A stretch of DNA of 64,000 bases from Bradyrhizobium iriomotense (GTDB lineage: Bacteria; Pseudomonadota; Alphaproteobacteria; Rhizobiales; Xanthobacteraceae). Location of the stretch: NCBI RefSeq assembly GCF_018130765.1, contig NZ_JAFCJZ010000010.1, forward strand, positions 186,001 to 250,000. Direction: 5' to 3'. The position numbers and the translations under genes were made by a program. This document shows positions 54,613-62,184 of this stretch, one piece after another. The notes beneath the pieces were generated by a model, which ran no database searches, was not told the DNA's origin, and saw nothing but the letters and a program-made list of their open reading frames with translations. Position 1 is the stretch's first letter, and each line of letters opens with the position of its first letter.

Positions 54613-55413
54613 ATGACGCTGACACTCGTCACCGGGGGCACAGGTCATCTTGGCCGGGATATCGTCGATCGTCTCGTTCACGACGGACGTCAGGTTCGGG
54701 TGTTTGCGCGAGCGCCGGGCGCGCGATCGGATGTCGAATGGGCGATCGGCGACCTCGCGACGGGCGCCGGGTTGCGGGACGCGCTGCACGATGTCGATAC
54801 GGTGATCAATGCGGCGACGTGTTCGCCGATCGCGCGACGCGGCGGCATTCGTCCGACGGACTTCTTCACGTCGCCTTCCGCCGTGGACGTCGAGGGCACT
54901 GAACGGCTGCTGTCGTCCTGCGGGGAGGCCAAGGTGCGGCACTTTCTCCACGTCTCGATCGTCGGCCTCGATGAGGCAACCTTGCCCTACGCGCGGGTCA
55001 AGCTCGCCGGGGAACGGCTGGTGCGCGCGTCAGCACTGTCATGGTCCGTCGTTCGCGCGATGCCGTTCTACTATCTTCTCGACCGGCTGCTCGCGGGCCT
55101 CCGCTGGCTTCCGATGTGGCCGGTGCCGACGACACTGTTCAACCCGGTCGACACGTCGGACGTCGCCAACCACGTCGTGGCCTGCACCTTCGACGGAATG
55201 CGTGGCGAGCGTGTCGAGATGGGTGGTCCCGAAGATCTCGAGCTCGTCTCGTTGGCCCGCCGGTATCAGGACGCCCGGGGATGGCATCAAAAAATCCTGC
55301 CGATGAACCTGTCGGACGCGAGGGCGCGCGGCATGGGCTTCGTCGTCAGCCAAGGTGTTCGCGGACAGCTCTCCTGGGCGGATTGGCTGCGACGCAATTA
55401 CCCCGCGGCGTGA
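54613..55413 (+). CDS. NmrA/atypical SDR NAD(P)-binding protein
   Basis: 266 residues. Rossmann start LVTGGTGHLGRDIVDRL with the TGGTGxxG pattern, VRVFARAPGARSD, then HFLHVSIVGLDEATLPYARVK with a Tyr-x-x-x-Lys-like YARVK. Function could be redox sensing or reduction of a small carbonyl; unknown. Co-regulated with the TetR unit. Confidence 0.88.
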   Translation: MTLTLVTGGTGHLGRDIVDRLVHDGRQVRVFARAPGARSDVEWAIGDLATGAGLRDALHDVDTVINAATCSPIARRGGIRPTDFFTSPSAVDVEGTERLLSSCGEAKVRHFLHVSIVGLDEATLPYARVKLAGERLVRASALSWSVVRAMPFYYLLDRLLAGLRWLPMWPVPTTLFNPVDTSDVANHVVACTFDGMRGERVEMGGPEDLELVSLARRYQDARGWHQKILPMNLSDARARGMGFVVSQGVRGQLSWADWLRRNYPAA

Positions 55414-55647
55414 GGCGCGGCCTGGCACAACTGGCCGGGCCAGCGGTGCGCCACGAGCCTGTGAGGCGTAAGGCCGCAGAGGCGGGTCAAATGCGCACTG
55501 CGCACGGAGAGCACTCGGCTTTTGGCCAATGTTAGAACTTATCTAAAGCGATCCATGCCCGAACCCGATTGACTTCACCTCCTCCTTTGCTTCCTTCGGT
55601 CTTGCTCGCGGCTCCGCGCAGCGCCCACGACAGAGGAGGAGAAGTTC

Positions 55648-55926
55648 GTGAAGGTCATTCGTGTTGTTGCCATTGCACTGACGATCGGGATTGGCGCGGG
55701 ATCGACGGCCATGGCCGACGGTTTCAAGGACTGCACCAAGCTCGACAAGGCGTCGTGGAAGCCGGCCAGCGAAGCTGAAGCCAAGGCCAAGGCGCTGGGC
55801 TACGAAGTGCGGCGCTCCAAGATCGAAGGCTCGTGCTACGAAGTGTACGGCGTCAAGGAAGGCAAGCTCTACGAGCTGTTCTACAGCCCGGAAGATCTCA
55901 GCCTGAAGCACACGATTGCCAAGTAA
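55648..55926 (+). CDS. Small secreted PepSY-like protein
   Basis: 92 residues from GTG 55648, with AGAGGAGGAGAAG before it. Signal peptide to about SSTAMA-D, then a PepSY-like stretch (SEAEAKAKALGYEVRRSKIE) and a beta hairpin with Cys residues. Located 50 bases before a cytochrome b561; PepSY and b561 genes often go together. Confidence 0.8.
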   Translation: MKVIRVVAIALTIGIGAGSTAMADGFKDCTKLDKASWKPASEAEAKAKALGYEVRRSKIEGSCYEVYGVKEGKLYELFYSPEDLSLKHTIAK

Positions 55927-55976
55927 GGCTGCCAAGTAGGCTTGCCAGTTGAGCTGCGCGAAATCGTCCGCGCAGA

Positions 55977-56594
55977 GTGAGGCTCGAGGGTGGTCCCAGC
56001 TTGATCGAAAAAGCGGTGCCAGAAGCGCGCGGGGCGTCCGACAGGACCCCCGCGGATCGAACCGTTTCGCGGACGGTCGCAGTCTGGGATCTGCCGCTGC
56101 GCCTCTGGCACTGGGCTTTCGCGGCCAGCATCCTGGCCGCGTGGTTCACGCCCACCGTCTATGACCGTGTCCATCGCATCGTCGGCTATACGGTGCTCGG
56201 GCTTCTCGCCTTCCGTCTGGTCTGGGGTTTTTGGGGCAGTCGCTACTCCCGCTTCCGCATGGTCGGCGTCCGGCTTCGTGCCGCGCCACGCTATCTCTGG
56301 AATCTGCGCCGCGGCATCTCCGGCCGCTATATCGGGCTCAATCCCGCCGGCACGTTGATGCTGGTGGCGCTGCTGCTGGCGGTCGCCGTCTCGGCGATCA
56401 CGGGAGCGATGTCGGTCACCGTGACCTTCTTCGGCCTCTGGTGGGTCGAGGACACTCACCACTATTCATCGGACGCGGTCATCGTGCTGGTCGTGCTGCA
56501 TGTGCTGGGCGTGCTGCTGATGGGCCTTCTTCAGCGCGAGAACCTGATCCGAGCGATGATCACCGGCCGCAAGCGCATCCGGCATCATCTCTAA
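55977..56594 (+). CDS. Cytochrome b561-family membrane protein
   Basis: 205 residues (GTG 55977; TTG 56001 possible). Four helices with haem-ligand histidines: LPLRLWHWAFAASI, DRVHRIVGYTVLGL, and the C-terminal HHYSSDAVIVLVVLHVLGV. Diheme electron carrier between donors and quinones. N-terminal 35 residues are a soluble tail. Probably in one transcript with the PepSY-like gene. Confidence 0.88.
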   Translation: MRLEGGPSLIEKAVPEARGASDRTPADRTVSRTVAVWDLPLRLWHWAFAASILAAWFTPTVYDRVHRIVGYTVLGLLAFRLVWGFWGSRYSRFRMVGVRLRAAPRYLWNLRRGISGRYIGLNPAGTLMLVALLLAVAVSAITGAMSVTVTFFGLWWVEDTHHYSSDAVIVLVVLHVLGVLLMGLLQRENLIRAMITGRKRIRHHL

Positions 56595-56812
56595 GCGGAA
56601 CCGGTTGAGTTCCCGAGCAACCACAGGCCCGCTCAACCGCGTAGTTTCAGGGGCCGGAACCATCTTAACCCGCACAACTACCGCCAACTGGTGTCATTTG
56701 CCGGGAAGCATTTACCTCGCGATAGGCATGCAACTGGGCATTGCAGAAAATTAACGCGGCTAAAGTCTGATCGGCTCAATCCTCGATAGTATTGACGAGG
56801 GAGCGATATTGA

Positions 56813-59314
56813 ATGTTCCGCGTTTTTACCTGCCTCACGGCGGAGCACGACTGGCGGCTTGTCATGCTGGCCGGCCTGGTTTGTTTCGCTGCGAGCGTTG
56901 TAGCCGTCAGCATCTTTCATCGCGCGATCGCGTCGCAAGCCTGGGCGCGGCTGATCTGGATCGCGATCGCGGGTGCCGCCATCGGCTACGGAATCTGGGC
57001 AACGCATTTTGTTGCAATGCTCGCCTACGAGCCCGGCGTCCCTACTGACTACGGTATTGCTCTGACGGCGCTGTCGCTCGCCGCGGCGATGATCCTGACC
57101 TCAGGCGGTTTTGGCGTTGCCGTCAGAAATTCCGGCCGGTGGCGCGCGGCTGCCGGCGGCGGCATCATCGGCGCCGGTATTGCGAGCATGCACTATCTCG
57201 GCATGTGGGCCCTCGAAGTGCCGGGTCGCGTGACCTGGTCGCCGGAGCTGGTGTTCGTCTCGATCGTCCTCGGCATGGTCCTGGGCTACGCTGCACTCGC
57301 GGTCGCCCTGAGCCGCAAGGACAAGCGGGGCGCCTTCGCTGCGGCGCTGTTGCTGACGCTCGCCATCGTGTCGCACCATTTCACGGCCATGGGGGCGGTG
57401 CAGATCATTCCAGACCTGACGCTGACACACGATGGATTGTCGCTTTCGCCCACCTTCCTCGCCATCGCAATTGCGGGTGTGGCCCTGTCGCTGCTCGGGA
57501 TGAGCTTCGTCGGCGTGCTGGCGGATCGTCGGCTTGCGACCAGAACCAGCCGATTCGAGCAAATCATCAGGGAGCTTTCGCTCGCCAGGCAACAGGTGGA
57601 AGATTCGCAAAGGGAACTCCAGGATCAGACAGTCAGACTGGATACGGCCATCAACAACATGGTCGAGGCTCTCTGCATGTTCGATGCGGAGAAGCGACTC
57701 GTCGTCTGCAACGAGCGTTATGCGCAACTTTATCGGCTCCCGCCGGAACTGCTGAGAACGGGGACGCTGCACAGCGATATCATCAGGCATCGCGTTGTGA
57801 ACGGCATCCTCAAGGGCGACACCAGCGAAGGCGCTGCCGAGCACTTCACCTCGAAATTGGCGGCCCTGCCGTTCGATGCAGTCTCGAGCAGGATCGACGA
57901 GTTTTCGGATGGTCGGTTGATCTGCGTAACGCGACAGCCCATGGCCGGCGGCGGTTGGGTGGCCACGCATCTCGATGTGACCGAGCAGCGCCGGTCCGAG
58001 GCCAAGATCACCCATATGGCGCAGCATGATGCGCTGACCGATCTGCCAAATCGCGTGCTGCTCAAAGAGCGGATGGAGCATGCGATCGCGGTGACGCGCA
58101 ATGGCGGCCTCGATCTGGCTGTGCTCATGCTCGACCTCGATCGCTTCAAGGAAGTCAACGACACGCTGGGACATCCGGCAGGCGATGCGCTGCTGCGCGC
58201 CGTCGCTGCGCGTCTGCGGGAATGCGTCACGGAAACCGCGGTGATCGCTCGGCTTGGCGGCGACGAGTTCGCGGTGATCGATTACGTGACCAACCCGGCC
58301 GTGGAGGCCTCCGCCCTTGCCGAGAACATCAGGAAGGCGCTTTGCGAACCCTTCGATCTCGGCGATCACCGCGTCACGGTGGGCACCAGCATCGGCATTG
58401 CCATCGCGCCGCGCGATGGCAACGATTCCGACGTGATCATGAAGAGCGCGGATCTCGCCCTCTACTCGGCCAAGAGCGGTGGACGTGGTGCGTTCCGTTT
58501 CTTCGAGCCGGAGCTCGACGAGCTCATGCATGCGCGCCGCAACCTGGAGCGCGACCTGCGGGATGCGCTTATCGACCGTCAATTCGAGCTTCACTATCAG
58601 CCGTTCGTCGGCGCCGCTAGCGGCAAGACCCGTGGCTTCGAGGCCCTGCTGCGCTGGCATCATCCGCAGCGAGGCCCGGTCCTGCCGGGCGAATTCATCC
58701 CGCTTGCGGAGGAGACCGGGTTGATCGTGCCGCTGGGAGAATGGGTCTTGAGGACCGCCTGCGTGGAAGCGGCCACATGGCCTGCACATGTCAGGATCGC
58801 AATCAACCTGTCTCCCGCTCAATTCAGGAGCAAGGAGCTCGTTCCGGTCATTGTCGGCGCGCTGGCGAGTTCAGGACTCGCGCCGCACAGGCTCGAGCTC
58901 GAGGTCACCGAGACGGTGATCATGCATGACAGCGAAGCCGTCTTTGCGGTGCTCGCCCAGCTGCGCGAGCTCGGCGTGCGGATCGCCCTGGACGATTTCG
59001 GCACCGGCTATTCATCGCTGAGCTTTCTGCAGAGATTCCCGTTCGACAAGGTCAAGATCGACCGCAGCTTCGTCAGCGAACTATCAAGCACGCGGGCAGA
59101 AGCGCGCCATCTCGCGCGAGCAGTGGTTCGTTTCGCAGTCAGCCTCGGCAAGACGACGACCGCCGAAGGCGTCGAGACGAAGGAGCAGCTCGACATCCTG
59201 CGCGAAGAAGGCTGCGGCGAAACGCAAGGCTATTATTTCAGCCGGCCGATGCCTGCATCCGACATCACCAGAATGCTGCGGCGAGGTTCCGGAGCAGCCA
59301 TCCGCGCGGCGTGA
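56813..59314 (+). CDS. MHYT-PAS-GGDEF-EAL c-di-GMP enzyme
   Basis: 833 residues. Seven-helix MHYT sensor (HFVAMLAYEPG, MHYLGMWALEVPG, SHHFTAMGAVQ; thought to bind copper or O2), PAS domain, GGDEF with LGGDEFAVIDY but no RxxD I-site, and an EAL domain with all catalytic parts: FEALLRWHHP, ALDDFGTGYSS, KIDRSF, AEGVET. It may both make and break c-di-GMP; EAL looks fully competent. Confidence 0.93.
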   Translation: MFRVFTCLTAEHDWRLVMLAGLVCFAASVVAVSIFHRAIASQAWARLIWIAIAGAAIGYGIWATHFVAMLAYEPGVPTDYGIALTALSLAAAMILTSGGFGVAVRNSGRWRAAAGGGIIGAGIASMHYLGMWALEVPGRVTWSPELVFVSIVLGMVLGYAALAVALSRKDKRGAFAAALLLTLAIVSHHFTAMGAVQIIPDLTLTHDGLSLSPTFLAIAIAGVALSLLGMSFVGVLADRRLATRTSRFEQIIRELSLARQQVEDSQRELQDQTVRLDTAINNMVEALCMFDAEKRLVVCNERYAQLYRLPPELLRTGTLHSDIIRHRVVNGILKGDTSEGAAEHFTSKLAALPFDAVSSRIDEFSDGRLICVTRQPMAGGGWVATHLDVTEQRRSEAKITHMAQHDALTDLPNRVLLKERMEHAIAVTRNGGLDLAVLMLDLDRFKEVNDTLGHPAGDALLRAVAARLRECVTETAVIARLGGDEFAVIDYVTNPAVEASALAENIRKALCEPFDLGDHRVTVGTSIGIAIAPRDGNDSDVIMKSADLALYSAKSGGRGAFRFFEPELDELMHARRNLERDLRDALIDRQFELHYQPFVGAASGKTRGFEALLRWHHPQRGPVLPGEFIPLAEETGLIVPLGEWVLRTACVEAATWPAHVRIAINLSPAQFRSKELVPVIVGALASSGLAPHRLELEVTETVIMHDSEAVFAVLAQLRELGVRIALDDFGTGYSSLSFLQRFPFDKVKIDRSFVSELSSTRAEARHLARAVVRFAVSLGKTTTAEGVETKEQLDILREEGCGETQGYYFSRPMPASDITRMLRRGSGAAIRAA

Positions 59315-59319
59315 GCCGC

Positions 59320-59360
59320 TAAAGCGCGATGAGATTGGGATGAATCGTCATCGCGCTTTA
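59320..59360. repeat. Rhizobial intergenic repeat, family G
   Basis: TAAAGCGCGATGA ... TCATCGCGCTTTA perfect inverted arms of 13 bases around a 15-base loop. Confidence 0.85.
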
Positions 59361-59373
59361 GGTTGTTGTTTAC

Positions 59374-59418
59374 GCATGATCCTTCCGGAAAACCGCTTCG
59401 CACTTTTCCGGATCATGC
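59374..59418. repeat. Rhizobial intergenic repeat, family H
   Basis: GCATGATCCTTCCGGAAAAC ... TTTTCCGGATCATGC: typical rhizobial mosaic element with nearly perfect pairing of both ends. Between convergent genes. Confidence 0.85.
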
Positions 59419-59427
59419 TTTAGACCC

Positions 59428-60105
59428 TCACTGCAACGGCGGGTCGCCGCTGGTGCGCTTCTTGGCGAGATCCATCTCGGTGACCGCGATGAGGATTTCG
59501 GCGCGCGTCTTCAGGTCGGGCGCTTCCAGCATGGCCTGCTTTTCGGCGGGGCCGTAGGGCGACATCATCGCCAGCGCGTTGACCAGCGCCTCGTTGGGCG
59601 CACTCTCGACGCCCTCCCAGTCGACCTTGAGATTGTTGGCCTTCAGGAAATCGGCGAGCACCGACAGCAGCGCTTCGCGGTCGACCTGGTCCTCGCCCAT
59701 GCGCGCCGTGAAGTCGTCGACGAAGGTGAAGAAATCCACCTTGCACTGCCGGTAGGCGGTGAGCACCTCGAGCTCCTCGACCACCTTGAAGCGGGAGACG
59801 CCGGTGAGCTCGAGGATGTAGCGGCCGTCGCCGGATTCGGCGAGCTGGGTGATGCGGCCGACGCAGCCGACGCGGAACAGCGCCGGCTTGTCCGAATTCT
59901 TCGGCGAGTGCGCCACGTCGGGCTGGATCATGCCGATCAGGCGATGGCCGTCGCGGAAGGAATCGTCGACCATCGCGAGGTAACGCGGTTCGAAGATGTT
60001 GAGCGGCATCTGGCCGCGCGGCAATAGCAGCGCGCCCGGCAGCGGAAACACCGGAATGATTTCGGGAAGGTCGGCGGGTCCGCGATATTCGATGTTGATC
60101 GGCAT
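59428..60105 (-). CDS. LON peptidase substrate-binding (N-terminal) domain protein
   Basis: 225 residues from ATG 60105 (GGGGACAAG before it). Resembles the N domain of Lon without ATPase or protease: IIPVFPLPGALLLPRGQMPL, EPRYLAMVDDSF, VGCVGRITQLAES. Role unknown, possibly substrate recognition. 30 bases after the thioredoxin-TPR gene. Confidence 0.88.
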   Translation of the reverse strand: MPINIEYRGPADLPEIIPVFPLPGALLLPRGQMPLNIFEPRYLAMVDDSFRDGHRLIGMIQPDVAHSPKNSDKPALFRVGCVGRITQLAESGDGRYILELTGVSRFKVVEELEVLTAYRQCKVDFFTFVDDFTARMGEDQVDREALLSVLADFLKANNLKVDWEGVESAPNEALVNALAMMSPYGPAEKQAMLEAPDLKTRAEILIAVTEMDLAKKRTSGDPPLQ

Positions 60106-60135
60106 CTTGTCCCCGCTGACGCTTGTGCGCATTCC

Positions 60136-61059
60136 CTACGAAAACAGGATCGTCGACAAGCGCTTTCGTCCCTCGACCGTTGCATCATCCGTGCCGCCCC
60201 AGGCCTCGAAGAACTGCACGAGCTGCTTGCGGGCGCCGTCATCGTTCCACTTGCGGTCGCGCCTGACGATCTCGAGCAGCTGGTCCGTGGCCGCCGCCCG
60301 GTTGCCTTGCGCGTTGAGCGCGGTCGCGAGGTCGAAGCGGGCCTGATGATCGAGCGGGTTTGCGGCAACTTTCTGTTCCAGCTCGGCCACGGGCCCGAGC
60401 TGCTCTGCCTGCTCGGCAAGATCGATCGTCGTCTGCACCGCTTTCACCGCGGGATCGTTGCGCTTGGATTCCGGCACCATGGCCAGCGTCTGCTTGGCCT
60501 GCTCCATCGCGCCGGAGACGGCGTAGCATTTGGCAAGGCCGGCCAGGGCCGCGATGTTGGTCGAATCATGCTGCAGCGCCTCGGCATAGATCTGCGCGGC
60601 CGCCGCAGCGTCGCCCTCGGCCAGCACGGCATCGGCTTCCTGCACGATCTCGGCGACGTTGACCTCGCCCGGGGCGGTGACGCCCTTGGTCAGCTTTTCG
60701 ATGAAGGCGTTGAGCTGGCTCTCCGGCACCGCGCCCATGAAGCCGTCGGCCGGCTGGCCGTTGACGAAGGCGATCACGGCCGGGATCGACTGGATGCCCA
60801 TCTGGCCCGGGATCGCCGGATGCTGGTCGATGTTCATCTTGACCAGCTTGACCTTGCCCTTGGCCGCCCTGACCGCTTTTTCCAGCACGGGGGTGAGCTG
60901 CTTGCAGGGGCCGCACCACTCCGCCCAGAAGTCGATCAGCACCGGCTGGCGCTTCGATTCCTCGATGACGTCCTTCACGAAGGTCTGGGTGGTGGTGTCC
61001 TTGATCAGATCGGCCGCAGCCGAGTTTGCGGCTCCGTTACCCTGGTCGATGATCGTCAC
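60136..61059 (-). CDS. Thioredoxin-TPR chaperone (CnoX/YbbN-like)
   Basis: 307 residues. Thioredoxin fold with active WCGPC (in DFWAEWCGPCKQLTPVLE), then TPR-like helices (NIAALAGLAKCYAVSGAMEQ). CnoX couples oxidative-stress holdase activity to GroEL/DnaK; this copy keeps a redox-active CXXC, unlike E. coli YbbN. Probably co-transcribed with the LON-domain gene. Confidence 0.9.
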   Translation of the reverse strand: MTIIDQGNGAANSAAADLIKDTTTQTFVKDVIEESKRQPVLIDFWAEWCGPCKQLTPVLEKAVRAAKGKVKLVKMNIDQHPAIPGQMGIQSIPAVIAFVNGQPADGFMGAVPESQLNAFIEKLTKGVTAPGEVNVAEIVQEADAVLAEGDAAAAAQIYAEALQHDSTNIAALAGLAKCYAVSGAMEQAKQTLAMVPESKRNDPAVKAVQTTIDLAEQAEQLGPVAELEQKVAANPLDHQARFDLATALNAQGNRAAATDQLLEIVRRDRKWNDDGARKQLVQFFEAWGGTDDATVEGRKRLSTILFS

Positions 61060-61334
61060 GGGATCCCCTCGTCTGATGTCTGGAATGGCGGCTCTTTAGC
61101 ACGTCGCCAACGCATATGCTTCGCTGTCGGCTCCTAAATTGGGCCGAATGGGCCGAATTTCAATCCATCGGGGCCGATTCGCCGGTTCCGGGGCGTTTTC
61201 GGGCGATTTGGCCGCATTCGGGGTCTATTTAGGGCTCCCAATTGCGAATCTATGCTGCCGGTAGCTGTTGCATTCCCCTCCCGCTTTTGGCATACGACAG
61301 CCGTTGCCGGCGCGTCACGCGACCGACACAGGAT

Positions 61335-61409
<75 letters not shown>

Positions 61410-61441
61410 ATTTTTCCTAGAGCATCGTCATAAAGTTACGG

Positions 61442-61457
61442 GCTCCCTTCGGGGAGC
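61442..61457. terminator. Hairpin after tRNA-Gly
   Basis: GCTCCC-TTCG-GGGAGC, 33 bases after the tRNA; weak T-run (TTTCTTTT, 61467 onward) begins 10 bases later. Confidence 0.5.
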
Positions 61458-61576
61458 GCGACCGCGTTTCTTTTCGGGCAGGGGTAAAGCTCTGAGCGCG
61501 GGGACCTTCACGCCATACAAAGGCTGAACGGCGCGCCGCACGGCGGCCGGAGGGGTGGCGGCCCCGTGAACGACCG

Positions 61577-62011
61577 GTGACCGGCTCTCTGCTCGGGCAT
61601 GATAAACTGCGCCATATCCGACAGGAGATTCGACTGTCGCTCAAGCTTCGCGACAACTACCCCAGCAGGCGGCCTTCCGCAGATGACGAGTCCAACCTCG
61701 AATACCGGCCCGAACACTTCGGCTATCCGGTCTTTGTGGTGTGGCTCGCCGACGACGCGTAGGGCAACCCCGTGAAGGTACTGATCGGCTTCCCCTTCAT
61801 CGCGTCATCGCGCATTAACGCCGCGCTGCTGAACAACCGCGCCGAGTTAGAAACCGCCGCCAATGCGGTCACGGAACGTCCCGCTCCGTCGCTTAAGAGT
61901 ATCGACGACCAACCACAGGCGAGCGCACGGGCGGGCGGGCTGCGAGCCCGGCTGCGCGAAAAAGGCCCGCCGGATAGGGCGGGCCTTCGCTTCGTTAGAG
62001 CAGCGCCTTAA
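61577..62011 (+). pseudogene. ORF interrupted by an in-frame TAG
   Basis: A single frame runs from GTG 61577 through TAG at 61760-61762 and on to 62011. Codon usage is GC3-rich and protein-like on both sides (FGYPVFVVWLADDA, stop, GNPVKVLIGFPFIASSRINA). The last ~30 codons overlap the minus-strand terminator and small ORF and are unlikely to be real. No family recognised. Either a pseudogene or two fragments; readthrough cannot be excluded. Confidence 0.5.
61959..61987 (-). terminator. Intrinsic terminator for the minus-strand unit
   Basis: On the minus strand: AAGGCCCGCC / GGCGGGCCTT, 10-bp perfect stem with a 6-base loop, ending in TTTTT. It sits directly after the small ORF and likely ends the transcript of the phosphorylase gene. 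Confidence 0.82.
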
Positions 62012-62090
62012 TAATCGCGGCGAGCCCGAATAGGCAGCCGGCCACGTTGACGCGGATGACGATCGTGACCGAGCGTCGATTGAGTCTCAT
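61995..62090 (-). CDS. Putative 31-residue membrane peptide
   Basis: ATG 62090 to TAA 61995. Basic start MRLNRRS then a hydrophobic run (VTIVIRVNVAGCLFGLAAII) ending KALL: one transmembrane helix. GGAAAG lies about 8 bases before the ATG. Lies between the phosphorylase gene (94 bases upstream of it) and a terminator. Too short to be sure it is translated. Confidence 0.45.
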   Translation of the reverse strand: MRLNRRSVTIVIRVNVAGCLFGLAAIIKALL

Positions 62091-62184
62091 AGGTCGCTTT
62101 CCAAGCACCCCGCGGCCAGTGAGTCCTTGCAGTATGACCGAGTCGGGCCGCACCGCGCTAGACAGGACAGCGAACAGCGCAGCG

